64,000 nucleotides of DNA from Ficedula albicollis (taxonomy: Eukaryota > Chordata > Aves > Passeriformes > Muscicapidae): the NCBI RefSeq assembly GCF_000247815.1, contig NC_021673.1:39572592-39636591 (forward strand). Direction: 5' to 3'. The notes under the pieces were generated by a model. It ran no database searches and was not told the origin of the DNA. It saw nothing but the letters and a program-made list of their open reading frames with translations. The translations under genes were made by a program, and so were the position numbers. Numbering within the stretch: the first letter of the stretch is position 1; every line of letters starts with the position of its first letter. Of the stretch, positions 29,067 to 44,506 are shown piece by piece.

Positions 29067-32000
29067 TCCACCAAGCAGAGGAAGTAGCTCATTAGTCCAG
29101 TGTTCACTCATTCATTTATTCATACAGTTTTCTTGCAGCATTGTTTTTCTGTGACTAACAAGCAATTATTTGAACCCTTTCCTTGTATGAGAATCGCAGC
29201 ACTTCAACTCATCTGCTGTTATGATCCACCTGCCTCTCTCACAGGTTTCATGATTAGTCAGGTAAGTTTAGATAGCAAGTTATGCAACCTTTATAAATTA
29301 TGTGTTTTGAGCTTTGTGTTTTCAATTCTTTCAGACCAGTATATAAAAATAATGTTTCATAAGTTGCTTTGTTTGCAACTATTTGGAAAGCAGTTTTGCC
29401 AAGTCACAGTTAAACAAAGTCCTAATGAATCTTTTGAGCTAAACAGAAAGTTTTGTATTATTTTCACTTTGCAAGTTACTGCTACAGATGTTGTTGGAAA
29501 ACATCTGCTTAAGATCTTTCTTACAGAAAAAGACACAGTAAGATTCAGCTACATAGGAAAAGTCAGTGTGCAAGTAAAAGGACCTTACTTGAGGTTTGGG
29601 GTTTTTTAATAGAATTATAGAAAATGCTTGATTCGATTGGTTCTGGGGAATCTGTAGGATCTAGTCCCCAGTCTTAATCTAAGTAGGTTTATTACTGATA
29701 GATGCCTGGTAGTCCTTTCTTAAGAGGCAGAGACTAAACTCATCTGAGGTAGTAGTAAGGTACTAAGTTTTTCATTTTAGACCAATGATCTGTGTAGGGA
29801 AGGTGGTTGCTGTCCATTTGAAACAGCAATTTTAAAGCAAAAGTTATACCATATCAATGGGAAACACAAAATAAGTTGATTACTCTAAGTTACACTGAAA
29901 ACCCAACTCTTAGATTTAGGATTTATGTTGCCGAGAAGGAAAACAGAAATTAAAACACTGTGAAAAACTGAATCAACTGTTCTGACTCCTGAGGCTAAAT
30001 GAAAACCTCCAGTACAGTTATTACTTTCATTGGCTAGTTTAATAAAAAACATGAGAATCATAAAACTATGTAAAGCATATGGCATACATGAGTTCTATTT
30101 TTCTCAGTGATGGCCCCATCTGTTTAGATCTGAAAGCTTCAAAATGGCTCTAGCAAATAATCTCACCCTCTAGTAGGTGCTATTCTGACAACATTCTGAA
30201 ATTTTAACCTATTTTAAGAAAAAAATAATTTTAAAATAAGAAAAGTTTGAGCATGAATAATTCTATTAGCCAAATTACGACAGTGTTAATATGAACCATG
30301 GATATGAAACTTGATGGTTTTCACAGATTCTGCAAATTGTCCTGAAATCACATTCATTGCATTACAGCTTGAGCATTGAATTGTGTGGTTCTTTCATAGA
30401 AGTTTGTAATAGCAGTAAAGGCTAAATCAATTTTGTCCTGTGCAGGGAGTGAGACAGAGAACCAGGGAAGTGACTGCCTTCCATCTTCCCCCACTTTGGC
30501 CCACCCTGAAGTGGTAACCCTGGACCAGCTCTTTCAGCACCCACCAGCCAACCCAAGCTGACCCATCTCGTTTCTCCTTGGTTTATTTACAGCCCTGTGC
30601 AACAGGCTACTGCTTGCTGCTGACTAGGTTCTTGTTGTTGTTGTTGTTATTCAGTAGGAGTGAGATTGCCAAAGTTGTTAGTTGTTTGGTTTGTAAAAGG
30701 TGAGCTGCTCAGCTTCTTGTGCCAATGCTGCTGTCACAAGAGCTGATTCTGTCTGTCTGTCAGGCACAGCAGGGAGGAGCAGAAGTGGGAGACCAGTGGG
30801 TCTGAGCTGGTCAGCTCTGCGGTGGGAGACTTTCTAATTCCAAGATAGACACAGTGTAATGTGTCCTGCTGGGATCTGTGACCCAGTACTGAATTAAAAC
30901 TTGGCACTGCCTCAAAGGGAAATAAAACGAGAAAAATGTGAATGGCCATGCAGGGCCAGTCCCAGAGGTCTAATGGGCACAGTGCCTGCTTTTGACAAGG
31001 ACCAGTGATGGGCATTTGGAAAAAGGCTGGTGAGTGTGGAGCAAGTCCAGCCCCACACGTAGCATCTCCAGTTCTCTGAAGAGCAGGGTAAGGATTTCCT
31101 CACACTTGTGGTTTCCCTCGTGCCGGCAGCCACCCAGGACAGCAGCAAGCTGTGACATCCAGCACTGGCTGGGAACTCCCACAGGGCTTCTGGCTCAGCA
31201 GGTGCATGGGCTGGATCCGTATGCAGGATGGCATCTGAAGGCCATAAGATAAAGAGAAAATTATTGCCTTGACTCATAAGTGCCTCCTGTAATTTGAAAT
31301 GGGAAGTGGAAATACAACCTGTTTTGATGGTCTGCTCCTGGAAGCTCACTGAACCAGAGACTTTCCAGATGACTCAGAGCAAGATGGTTGTTTGCTGAGA
31401 ACTGCTGTATCAAGGATTTGGCAGGATTATATAACAAGCAGTTGTCCTTCACCCCTGATAATGTGTCTTCTCTGCAAGACTGATACTTACAATTCACCAG
31501 TGTTGAGGAACAGCAATAAAATAAAATGGCAAGTGCCTGGAGGCATCTTCAGGATGCAGCTGAGCTCCTGCCTGGCACAAATCTATTATTTGCTTCTAGA
31601 CATTGTACTTCAGTTCAGGAAAACATGATAAAATTTCACTGCTAGCCTCATGATGCCACCCATTCCTTTGCAGTGGTACTGTTTAGGTTGTGTTTGCCAG
31701 TGTACCTTGCTCTGTTTAGCAGGAGCACTATAACTAGTTGTGGAGAATGTACCTCTTTCTTTGCTAAGGCTCAGAGAGTGAAACCTTTGGGAACTGGAGC
31801 AAGGCTGGCTTATTTTGTGTAATTGAATTTTGCTGTGTCTCTTTAAGAGCCCCTCCTGGAAAAGATTGCACTGGCTTGAGCTTTGGTGAAAATCGTCAGT
31901 GTTTGTGGAGGAAGGTTAAGAAGATCCTATCCAGGATGCATTCTCCCAATTCAGGGAAAAGAAACAACAAACACCCCCACACAAGAAAACTCCGCAAAAG

Positions 32001-35000
32001 AAACAAACAAAACAAAACAAAAAAGAAAACCCAGAAGAAACAGGAATGGTCCTTTTTGTCAGTGTCTGATATCAACTTTTGAGGAAGATAATTGATTGTG
32101 TCAGGGAATTCCAAGAGTATTTTCAGTCCTTGGAACTGTGTTTGAAACTAATTAACTTTGTTCCAGCCAAAACCAGCACAAGACCCAAGCTGGGAATTGC
32201 GTTTGTTTGCTGATGCTCATGTAACAAGAGATGAAGTGACCATGATGATTTTATTAAAACTGCAAGTGCCTCACCGGGAGGTTTTGTTGGTTTGCCTGTG
32301 ATCACTAGAAGGAATGAGAGAATTGGCTTCCTTCCCTCGTATTTGTAATGGTTCAGAGCAGAAAGTTCCTGCTCTGACTTAATGCAGAGAGCCAGTTTTG
32401 CTGCATGTAAAGCTGGTAGCTGAATCTGACTAAATGCACGTCTGCCTTTATTCACAAGGCTGATAATATCCAGCTCTGTTTCCATCCCATCAAATACGAA
32501 TGGTCCCTTAATAGGAATATTGTTGTGTCAGGAGTAATCTGGGCAAGTCGCTGAGGCATAACACAGCCAGACCCAAGATTCAGGACAGCCAGAGAGGTCA
32601 GCATTTCCACTGCTTGTACAAGTGCCAAAACTGCAAGTGCAGATTAGTTTGGATACACAGCAATGTTTGTACCCAGAGATATCCCACCAACATATTTCTA
32701 AGGCCCTACAAATATAATTTGGATCTCATGCTGGTGCTTTGGGGTTACACCCTTCTGCTTTCAATAGAGTTATTCCAGATTTATCTGGAATCTGAGTTAT
32801 TTTAAGAAGCGTTGTGTACTTGCAAATGCCTCAGGTTTGTTTCTAGTAAGCTTTCACTCTTACTACCAGTGCCTTGCAAAGGGTTTTATGAGAGAAACTC
32901 CATTTGTTTTAACAGTTAAGTTTTTATAGCTGGAAGCAATTTTCTTTAGTGTAACATTTCAGGAGTCCTTTATGGCTAGCGATATTTCATTGAATACCTG
33001 AAGACTGAGACCTACTGCATGACTTTATCATGTATAAAGCTTATTATCTGAGATAATTTGGTGCATAGCAGGCTTATTTATTTAAAAGGTCACACAATCA
33101 TATTTCACCCCTGGTAATGGCATTTTTATCCATTTAATAGGTTTATCCTAAAGCATATTTATTCCTAATGCATTTTATTCAGAAGCCAGTTAATAACTTT
33201 AACTCTTTAGGCTCTCAGCAGAATACAGAAGCCAGTTTTTAGAACAAGAGTTGGACCAGCTGGGCCTAATCCAGCAGCACACAAGGTCCAATACAGAGTC
33301 CCATGCATCATCTCTTGATTCTTGAAGCTGTAAGTCATCTTTTGGGCCTCCAAGTTAGGCAGGGTGGGACAACAATCAGGGTAAAAAACACTGTGCTGTG
33401 TAGAGCCTGGAGCTGTCTTGGCCCTTGAGCTGCCAGCTATCCTTTGGGTAGTTACAGGTGGTAAGTCTCAGGGCCAAAATGTGTTTTGGTGTATTTCCCA
33501 GAGAATTTTTTCAGATTTGACTATAGTTGCCTTTGTTTTGTCAGGATGTAAAAGGCAGTTCTCACTCTCTGGGCCGATGCACAGGGATCAATGGCACCTG
33601 TAATGAAAGCTGTTCATTTTCTACAAACTTGTGCTATTTAAGGCCCAGATCCAAATCGTATTTGCCTCTGTTGGTGACTGAGCAGTTTTCTCTGGAATTT
33701 TCCTTGTAAAATACACCAGTAATCACAGTAAGCTTGTGCTGCTGCAGAGGAGAGAAGAAAGGGTGATACATAAAACCTTGCAGGAGCTGGGGCTGTAATT
33801 CCTGTCTGTGTGTCCCCTTCATACAACCTCCAGAATTTCCCCAAAACAAGGAGAAGATATCATTTGCATCTCTGCTCTGCCCAGGATGAGCTTTATCTTT
33901 GTGTCACACTACATCTCTCCAAGAATGAACATAGCTTGCAAAGAGAAAATTCAAACTGGGTTTATGGTTTGGTGGCCCGGAGGGTTCTGAAGGGGAATGG
34001 TGGAGCTGAGCTACGAGAAGACTTCTGAAGCAATAGTTTTGATCTGGTGACAACAGTGACACCACACCAGGGATGTCCTGGCCAGCACCATGTCACGCAG
34101 TGCCAACGTGATTGCTGCCAGCCTGCAGCTCAGCTAACATCCTAGAGAGCACTGGTGCTTTGAAATAAGGTGCTCTTCAGGACACTGTGATATAAAAGAG
34201 TTGGAAAAAGGCAGGGGAAAATACAAAAATCCAGACTTAGAAGGGTATATATTACAAAAGACACCAGATTGGGAAATGCAGTTGGCCCTGGAGAGGTTTG
34301 GGTGGTGGGGAGAAGGGACTGGCACCTGTCAGAGCACAAGGCAGGCAGCAGTCATGTGCTGACTGTGCCTTCAATACAATGCTGCTGATGCTTTCTCTGG
34401 GACAACACAATGTGTCAGAATTCACCTGAAACTAAATTGTGTGAGTCTTTTTCAGTGAAGGCAAAGCGTAGCTCCTTGTACATTCTTTGCACTATTCATT
34501 CTGCTTCTCTCCCAAAAATCACATTTGGCCCAATCAAGCAGTATATATTCTCATCTTTGTCTCATTAGCTGATGCTTTTATTTCTGGAAAAATAGATGAT
34601 ATACTGACAGATTAAGGAATTGATAGCACAAAAAGGAAAAGGTGGGCAGTGATGTTACTGCCATATAAGATAGACTTAATTAACAGAATTAATGCTTTGT
34701 CTTTCTAGACTAAAAGCCCAAGTCATCTTCTGTGGGGCAGATGAGGCTAGTGGTAACACATCACTATTGCATGAGGTTATTTCCCATCAATTTGACCAGC
34801 CCAGGCAATCAGTTGTATTACCAAAGTATGTGAAGAAAAAGCACGCTTGCAATAACGCTGGGTAAGAGAAAAACGTGGCAGGGTTATGTGCTTCAGGCTA
34901 TAAAGTGACTGCTGAGGACTTTAATCAGGAAGAGAGTTACCCTATGGGCAAGTTAGTATATGACTGTCTATTATGAGCTTTTATATCTTCCTCTAAGGCT

Positions 35001-35701
35001 CTGATACCGAGAGACAGGATGTGAGTGCAAGGGGATGGTTTGTGAGCCACATCCTCTGCTTGGTTATACTTAGCTCTGTGACTGCACCACTCCCAGTACC
35101 TAAGCTAGCTGCATTTGTGTCATGTAGGCATGCCCTTAATGGGCAGCTTTAAATTATTCTATATTTAGCTTTTGCTTCTTCCTAAAGCGTTCTGCACACA
35201 TTCGGCCTATGAAGGGATGTGATGATAAGCTGAAGACCTCTGGGACCTCCTTATCAGGATTTCTCTTTGACAGAGAGAAAAAAGTGCATCAACTGAAAGA
35301 GTTAGAGATATATATGTTAAATAGGAATGGAGAAAAAGTAGGGCAGGGGGTCAGAAAACATTCTGTAGGGCTTGACCCAAGCTGACTCTGATCAATAGAA
35401 AAATTTCCACTGGCTTCCAGAGGCTAAGATTAGTTAGATGAGTTATGGCTATTTATATCATTTACTGTACGAAAGAAAGTCACAGTTTCAGCTATCTTTA
35501 TAAAGACTTTTAGAGGGCAGTATTTAAGGTAGTAACTGTAGATAGCAAGTGAATCTTTGCTTCAAAGAAACTGGAAATGCAGGCATGGCTTTGGTATCAG
35601 TTACCTCACCTAAGTGTACTTGTATGAACTAGTTCCATCTGCAGTTGTGGAGCACAAATTATTCAGGACAGACGCATTACTGAGGGTTTCAGGGGGATCT
35701 C

Positions 35702-35789
35702 ATCACACCAACTGACCAGAGAGAAAAAGAGTGACAAAGAATTTTATCACACCGACTGACCAGAGAGAAAAAGAGTGACAAAGAATTTT
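35702..35789. repeat. 44-bp tandem duplication
   Basis: A unit starting ATCACACC[A/G]ACTGACC and ending AAAGAATTTT occurs at 35702-35745 and 35746-35789 with a single substitution. Confidence 0.92.
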
Positions 35790-37689
35790 ATATGGGGGAA
35801 AATAACTTATTATGTTTAAACCATTGTATGCTGTAAACAACCAGGGAAGAGAACCTGGGCTTACTGTAGATCTGTGCAAATGTCAGCACTGTTCTGAGCA
35901 TCAGTCAAAAAGACAAATAAGAGGTTAGGAATTTTTTCCTGAGGTAATAAGGAAATAAAGAAATAGAAAACTTCAGGAGCTGTTGCGGCATGAAAAAATG
36001 CTGCTCCTTGGCACTCTTCAAGTAAACAGTTTTTTTCTCTTTGCAAAGTTTATGTTTTGGGATCAAACTATTATTATTGTAAATGTGCCAGGCACTGAAG
36101 AAATCCAACTCATCCGAAAGCACAAATGCCTGCTGATGGAAACTCACGGCGTTCCTGGCTGATGTGTGGATGTTTACTAGGATTAGGAGGGCCTCTCCAC
36201 GGGGACACAAAGGTGCAGGCATTGAGTTCCAACCTGAGGAACCACCAGCATTTTAGGCCTGAGGACAAAGAGTCATCGGCCTCTACATACCTTTGCTGAG
36301 GTAGCCAAAGTGCATCCTGTCCCACCATCCAGCTATCAGCTGCACTTAACATTTAAGTCAGCAGTTGGTGCAACAACATTGTGCCATCTCCCACCCAGAG
36401 GCAGCACAGATGGGAATCACTCTGCAACCTCTGGAATTTAAACATGCAGCTTGAGCTGCTCCATGTGTGTGGGCTGGGAGGAAAGAGGGATAAATGTTTG
36501 TGTTCCTTTCCAGGGGTGGGAAGGGGTTTGAAGAAGCCTTTTGTCCCACCTTCTGGGCTTTTCCCCCTTCTTCTGCCCCTTCGTGCTTCAATGCCTCACT
36601 TCAGTGTGTTCCCAGAACCACAAGTCTTCTGCAGACAGCAGCAGTAAACAGAGGCTGAAGGATTCTCAGGACTGACCAAACACACGAATTCCCAGTCACT
36701 CTTCCACTGATCATTCAAGTGCCTGCCCAGCCTTCAGGTTGGAGAGGTGCCATGCCACTGTGAATGCCAGCAGTACACTGCACCTCCATAATGCTAGGGT
36801 TTGTTTTGCCCTTCATGGAAAGCTGGATCACAGTCCCTGTGGGGACCAGGAATATCCACCGAGTATCACATCTTTGAGGGAATGTTATTTGCAGCTCAGC
36901 AAGTAACACTAGAGCTTTAGCAGCCAAGCTAGAGTCAAAGACAAGCCCCTCAAGAAGAAGCCCAGGCACCATGACTTGGCCAGTACTCAAAGCCACAAGT
37001 TACTATGCCAGGTGTTTGCTTGTGTGGGTTTGGAAGAGGTAGGCAGAAAGAGGCTCCAAGAAAAACTTGACCCTCTTGTTACATTGGCAGAGTGGAGTCT
37101 TCTTCCAGGTAAGAGGGCAAGATTAAAAACCTTGATGTCCTCAAAGACAGTTTTCTTCTCCAAACATTGAAGTTGCTCTCATGGTCTACTGTGGCAGTCC
37201 ACAGCTTTGTGCTAAACAGCAGAACTAGAGCATAGGAACGGACAGGGCCACTTCTGAGACCTCCTTTAGAAACTCCAGGACAGGCTTCACACTCTTTGCA
37301 TCCCGTGGCTACTCACAGCCAGCTCTGCCTTGCTGGACCTTCTCAGGAAACATCCCTTTTGCTGCCCTTGATGTGGATGAGGATCCTGTGTGAGGCTGGG
37401 TGGTGGGCCCATTATTTGCTTCCTGCCATACTCTATCCCTAAGAGAAGTGCTTGGCTCTTGCAAACTGTGTATGAGCCACCTCAGGGAAGGAACCAAAAA
37501 GGATGTAGTTTGGGAGCATAGAGACCACTCTAGATCTGGATGGGTTGTTCTGAGATAGGAGAGAGAAGCAAAATAAATATGTTCTTGGAGATAGATGGGG
37601 GTTGGCTTCAGGACTGCCAGGTGTAGCACCAGAGGCAAGAGCAGGCTGAAACTGCTATAATGATCCCTGAGAGTCTCAAAAGTAGATGG

Positions 37690-39224
37690 TAAAAGATATT
37701 AGAGGCTGGAATATCTCTGGGAGTGACAAAATCATGCTGTGGCAGTAAATAGGATAGAACTGAGATTGGGAGCAATAATGTGATGGCCTCTCCCTGTGGC
37801 ATCCTACGAACCTGCGTACATTGCCTTTCCCATTTGTCCCGCCAGGCAGGAGCAGCAGCATTTATCCTTGCCCACAAAGGAAGTGAACAAGCAGTCCTTC
37901 CCTCTATTGACCACTCTCAGGAATGGAGTCCATGCACCTGAAAAACCTGGAGCCTCCCTTGAGTGCCACAAACGGCCTGCAGGCCAGGTGGACCTTTGGT
38001 CTGAGTGCCTCCGTACTGGCATGTTGAAGCCTTATCCAAAAGCAAGAGTTCTGTAGGGGTTTTTAGCAGTGAACATCTGGGGTTGATGACCCACCACTTT
38101 ATAAACATTACTCAAACATATGTTTTGTTAAAATCCAAATACAGCACTAGAAATCCCAGAGACACAGAATACACAGACAGAGAGGACTTGCTCTGCCGTT
38201 GTTGCTGATATCCAAGCTAGTTTTCTAACAGCATATGATGTTTTCACTACCTTCTCCTTTGTGTCTGTAGGCCAATTTAATCTGTTGAGGGGTTTGAGAT
38301 GCTGTGATAAGCTAATATCAAATACATATTATTTGTGCTCTGTCCACGGGTACCAGTGGAGGAGCAGGACAGAGCCCTGAGCACAGGAAGGGAGGGTGGG
38401 CCATCATGCCTTGTACCTGACCATGCCCAGGGCAGGCAGCACTGCTTGGCAGCCAGGCAGGGACTATGCAAGAGCCAGAGAGCAGCATGGCAGGCCTTAG
38501 GAAATGCAGTTTAATGTCGTTATGAGGAGGAGAACTGGGAATATGAGGAGCTTTTTCTATAGGAAATCGGGGCTGGGGGGTGAAGGGTCTGGAGGATATT
38601 GAATGTGGACCAAGAGGAAAGCTGTGTATGCCTCCCAGCTGCTGACCACGCACAGAAAAATGGGAAAACTCACCCTCTTACCTTATTCGAGAAGTGATGA
38701 AGCTCACACAAACTGACCTGTTTACCTCATTTGAGAGGAGAGGAATCTCACCCAAATTAGGAGGCAGTAAACTACATTTAGCTGCGTTTAGCTCTACTTG
38801 TTGACCTCATTTAACTCCACTGCCTTGCTCTCAGTCTGGAGGTCAATATAATCCATGAAGCCTTGCATCTGCCTCTGAAACCCGGGGTCAGGGAGGGACA
38901 GGGCTTCATTTTGGGCTCTGTATTCGCTTAATGGAGAGTCTTCCCCAGGTTTCTGGCCCCGTTTTTGTCGTGGTGCATTTTCTTCGTGGGTTTCCTTCTG
39001 GGAGCGGGAGTTTGGGGACCCCGGTGGGGACATCCCTGCTTTGGGTTCTCTGGGGGTGCATCCCTCCCCCGCTGCGGGAGGTTTGTGCTCAGAGGTATCA
39101 CTGCACGGTATAAGGTATTAGAGGCTGGAATCGCTCTGGAAGTGACAAAAATCACGTCCTGGCAGAAAACAGGAGGGATGGAGATTGGGATCAACCGTGT
39201 GATGGCCTCTCCCTGTGGCTGCAG
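37690..39224. repeat. Diverged dispersed repeat pair (37690-37802 and 39115-39224)
   Basis: The two segments share TATTAGAGGCTGGAAT, a GAAGTGACAAAA-like stretch, GAGATTGGGA and GTGATGGCCTCTCCCTGTGG in the same order and strand, with many differences between. They are about 1.4 kb apart and look like two old copies of one interspersed element that I cannot name. The right copy lies at the edge of the NR1D2 CpG island. Confidence 0.7.
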
Positions 39225-39490
39225 AGGGAGAGACCAGGGCTGCAGCGGTGTGCGTGCGCTGCCGAGAGGGGTCTCTCCCGGATATTCCCTTTCCCGGCAG
39301 CGAGAAAACGCGCGGCCAAGAGGGCACGGAGCGCTGACGGTGGGAACTGGGAGCTGTCAGATGCTCGTGTCGGGCGGGATAGGAGCGAGCCCGTCAGCTG
39401 CGGCAGTCACAGCGGTGGCATTTCCTGCCGGTGCCCGGCGGCGGGGCAGCCGGCACCCGCGGCCGCGGCGGGCAGCGCCGTTGCCCCCGG

Positions 39491-41484
<1,994 letters not shown>

Positions 41485-41898
41485 CGCAGGGCGGGCCCGG
41501 CTCTTCCAGCCCCGGCGCCGCGTGACCGCGGCAGGGAAAAGCCGCAGCCCCGGTGCGGTGGAATGGGGTGAGGCGGGAGGGCGGCTGCGGGCACGGCGAC
41601 CGCGCTCCCCGCTCCCTTCCCGCTTTGTTAGCCGGGCAGATCGGGGTGCCGGCCGGGAGCCCCCGCTGCCGCAGCGTTCCCGGGGCCGGTTTGATCGCCC
41701 CGCCGGTTCGCCGCCGGCTCCGTGCCCCTGCGGCGGTACCGCTTCCCGGATCTCCGTGTTAACGAAATAGCAGCCCGCAGCGGTGCCCCCCGCCCCATCC
41801 CCAGAGTGAATCCCGCCCGGCAGAGCCCGAAGGGTCCGTGTCACTCAGCCGGGGGTGCCGCCGCCGCAGCGGCCGTGGCGCGCTCCGCGTAGCCCAGG

Positions 41899-41910
41899 TG
41901 ACTCACGTCA
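41899..41910. promoter_or_regulatory. Overlapping TGACTCA and ACGTCA elements
   Basis: TGACTCA (AP-1 consensus, 41899-41905) overlaps ACGTCA (CRE half-site, 41905-41910) at the downstream edge of the NR1D2 CpG island. Position and motif density are suggestive only. Confidence 0.35.
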
Positions 41911-42060
41911 CCACCCTCCGGCAGGTGGGTTCCCTGAGAAAATGCCCGGCCGGTCACGGAACCGGGGCTGCCTTCACCCAGCGCCCCGGTACCCCCTTTC
42001 TGCCGTGCCAGCATCCGTGTGCGCGCGTACGTGCTCCGTGCCTGTGCTCTTTGTTCCGAG

Positions 42061-44245
42061 ATGTCACCCTGTGCTCTGTGAGACAGTCAACTTCTGACTG
42101 CTGACCAAACAAAACCAGGGTTCACAGGGAAGTGCAACTTCTAAAATAACAAAAAAATACGAGGAATCGCGGCTGTGGCGCTGGCGAGACTGCCAAGCTC
42201 TCTGGGGTGCCGGAGCAGCCCAGCTACCTGGCGCTCCGCCAGCCCTAAGGAGAAGAGGGGTGAAACTCCCCCACAGGCACACGCTTTCCGTGCTCCTCTG
42301 TGACATTGGCCTTACCCTTGAGGGAAAAGAGCATCTCTTTTACGAGCAGGGTTTAAAGATAATGGGGCGCGGTGGCAGCGTGGAGAAACGTGGCGTTGGC
42401 TGCAGGGGCTGTGCTGGCGTGTCCCGATCTGCCCCTTGCCGATAAGGATGGCGCCTGCTGAGAAGCCTGGTGCCTCCCTGGGCCAGGTGAACAGTGAGCT
42501 TTGACCTGGCACCTGGCAGAGGCGCGTGCGGCGCTGGGGGATGGCACAGGCTTTGTCAAACAGGTGGTGTCTTAGCCCAGCACGGGTGGCTTGTGATGCC
42601 TTGTTTCTCAAGCCACGGCTGAACCCGTGACCCCCCCCTTGCCAATCCTCCTTTCTCTGAAAACCTGATCCAGAATGCGTGTTATGCTGTGTGGAGGATT
42701 TCTGGGAAAAAAAAAAAAAAAAAAATCTGTGCGGGTACAACCCCAGTGGCAGGGTGCAGGGACATTGGTGTCTGGAAACGTGAGCAGCAGTCCGTGTGTC
42801 CTGCACGTGTCACATGTCCCCTCAGTCTGACTTCTGCTCCTGGGCTGCGTGCTCTTCAGGGAACCCTCCTGCCCAGGGTTTCCTTGGTAGAAAAACATGA
42901 AATGCTGAAGAGGAAGTGGGCCGGATTTGCTGCTGCAGAGATGCTAAGAGGACCGTTATAAAAGTATTGAGAATTTGTAAGGCAGAATTGTTCCCCGCAA
43001 GCAGCGGTGTTTCCAGGATTGTATAAGACCACTGCTTTTATCTGTGAGGAGGGTATGGCTGATGTAAGATGCTACAGCCTCTGCCTGCCGTGCCAATTCA
43101 GTTGATCAAGGACTCTACAGACACCAGTGCTTTTTTCCTCCAGAGGCAGGCTGTGCATGGCCCTTTTAAAGTTTTGAGTTCTTACTGGTGTGTGGAGTTC
43201 CTTGCTGCAATGTCCTGAGTCATCAGTGAAGGGAGTCCACTGAGCAATAGAGGCATAAAATGTAGAACATACCGAGTGTAATTTATTTAAACAGTTTCAT
43301 GGCTATGGCTTTTGAAATTCTTGTGTGAAATAACAAATGTTTTTATATTGACTTTTGAAATGCTGAGTCTTGGGGACAAACTCATATGAAGTGCAAACAA
43401 TTTGTCTTGCTTACGATCAAGAAGAAGGAGCCTGTGAAAAGCCAGAACTAGACAAACTCCTATGAAGTGCAAACAATTTCTCTTGCTTACGAGCAAGAAG
43501 AAGGAGCCTGTGAAAAGCCAGAACTGCTCCCCGGTCTGCCTGAGGACAAAAAGCTGTTTCATCTGAGGGACTCTCAAGTGTGTCAGATTGCAAGACGCGG
43601 CAGGACAGAGGCTGTTTGCAAATAGCAGCCTGGCATTGGAGTTTAGCTGCTGCTAGAAACGCTACAAAGGCTTGCAGTGGGACAAATGGCGTTCAGTAGG
43701 CTAACCAGACTGCAGTGCTATTTCCTTGCCTTTCTCCCTTCCCTTCTGCATCGTGAGCACCTCCCAGCCCTTCCTTTCTGTGCCTCTGGCGCGTAGCCTG
43801 CATGAAGCCTTTCTCTCTGCCCTATTTCTGTCCCTAACCTAGCTTGTTTGCATTCTGGCTCCGCAGCGCTCTGAGATCCTGTCTTTGCTCAGGCTCCAGA
43901 TGAGCTGTGCTCAGAGGGTGGCCAGGGAAGCCCTCTCTGGGTCACTCCATGCCCTGTCCCTGCTGCCCCATCCTTCCAGCTCCATGGCTTGTTGCTCCAT
44001 CATTTGGTTATGCCATTTCATCTCAGCCTGGGCCAGAGGAGGCTGATAAGATGGGAGAAGGGGATGGGGCAGACTGGGAGATCAGCCTGAGAAAACGAAT
44101 GAGACGAACAAGCTTGAGGGAGAGGAGTGCTCCCAGGAGCACGTAATGGCTGATCTGGTGGTGCTGGGTCACGGTGTGGCTCACATGGCAGCGGTGCATG
44201 TCTGCTGGTTATGTCACTACGTGCTGCCTTTTTTTCTTGCCTTAG
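42061..44245 (+). other. NR1D2: Probable NR1D2 first intron
   Basis: Between the CpG island and the first visible coding exon. It contains an E-box CACGTG at 42804-42809, an A-run near 42708-42725, and a 76-bp tandem duplication at 43375-43526. It ends at the acceptor TTTTTTTCTTGCCTTAG. No coding exon was recognised inside. Confidence 0.6.
43375..43526. repeat. 76-bp tandem duplication
   Basis: A unit starting GACAAACTC and ending AAGCCAGAACT occurs at 43375-43450 and 43451-43526, with about three substitutions (for example TTTGTCTTGC versus TTTCTCTTGC). Confidence 0.91.
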
Positions 44246-44506
44246 GGGGTGTGATAGCTTACATCAGCTCTTCGAGCTCGGCATCTAGCCCAGCCTCATG
44301 TCACAGCGAGAGCTCAGACAGCGGTTTCCAGTCGTCCTCTTCGCCCGTACCATCTCCTCCAAACAGCTCCTCCTCGGACGGCGGATGCAATGGCCGGAGC
44401 AGTGAAGGCTCTGACGGGGCACCCAAGAGCGATCGGCTGGAGGAGACTGTTAAAACAAACCAGTCGAGTGTTGCTGGTTTGACAAAAGGCCATAATGGAG
44501 TCACAA
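44246..44506 (+). CDS. NR1D2: NR1D2 second coding exon (Ser-rich N-terminal region)
   Basis: Starts after GCCTTAG in phase 1: two bases complete a glycine codon, then [20 protein letters not shown] follows, matching human. It ends GTCACAA|GTATGT. Ser-rich stretches mark the disordered, phosphorylated N-terminal region. An ATG at 44146 is open in frame across the acceptor but is intronic. Confidence 0.95.

Larger units (their letters stand above)
24195..39229. other. Intergenic region between RPL15 and NR1D2, no gene seen
   Basis: About 15 kb without a recognisable protein, tRNA or known ncRNA. It contains five items listed separately (a 38-bp, a 66-bp, an 84-bp and a 44-bp tandem duplication, and a CR1 end) and a diverged repeat pair at 37690-37802 and 39115-39224. 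A (TTG)n run lies near 30635-30655 and an A/C-rich stretch near 31965-32040. The longest plain open frame here, 29100-29609, has no exon-like context. Long-range enhancers or lncRNAs cannot be excluded from sequence alone. Confidence 0.6.

Noticed and set aside
38794..39194. Minus-strand frames ending QMQGFMDYIDLQ as a possible old retroelement gene fragment
   Set aside because: I recognise no domain, terminal repeat or primer-binding site, so there is nothing to support the call.
41838..42097. Possible NR1D2 first exon ending CCGGCAG|GTGGGT
   Set aside because: The phase-1 reading would give PPAG-GVIAY, but that frame begins with GTG, has no ATG before an upstream TGA, and does not resemble the conserved MEVNAG start.
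44146..44245. ATG at 44146 in frame with NR1D2 exon 2
   Set aside because: It lies before a strong acceptor (polypyrimidine tract and TTAG) and its codons do not match the family; intron read-through explains it.
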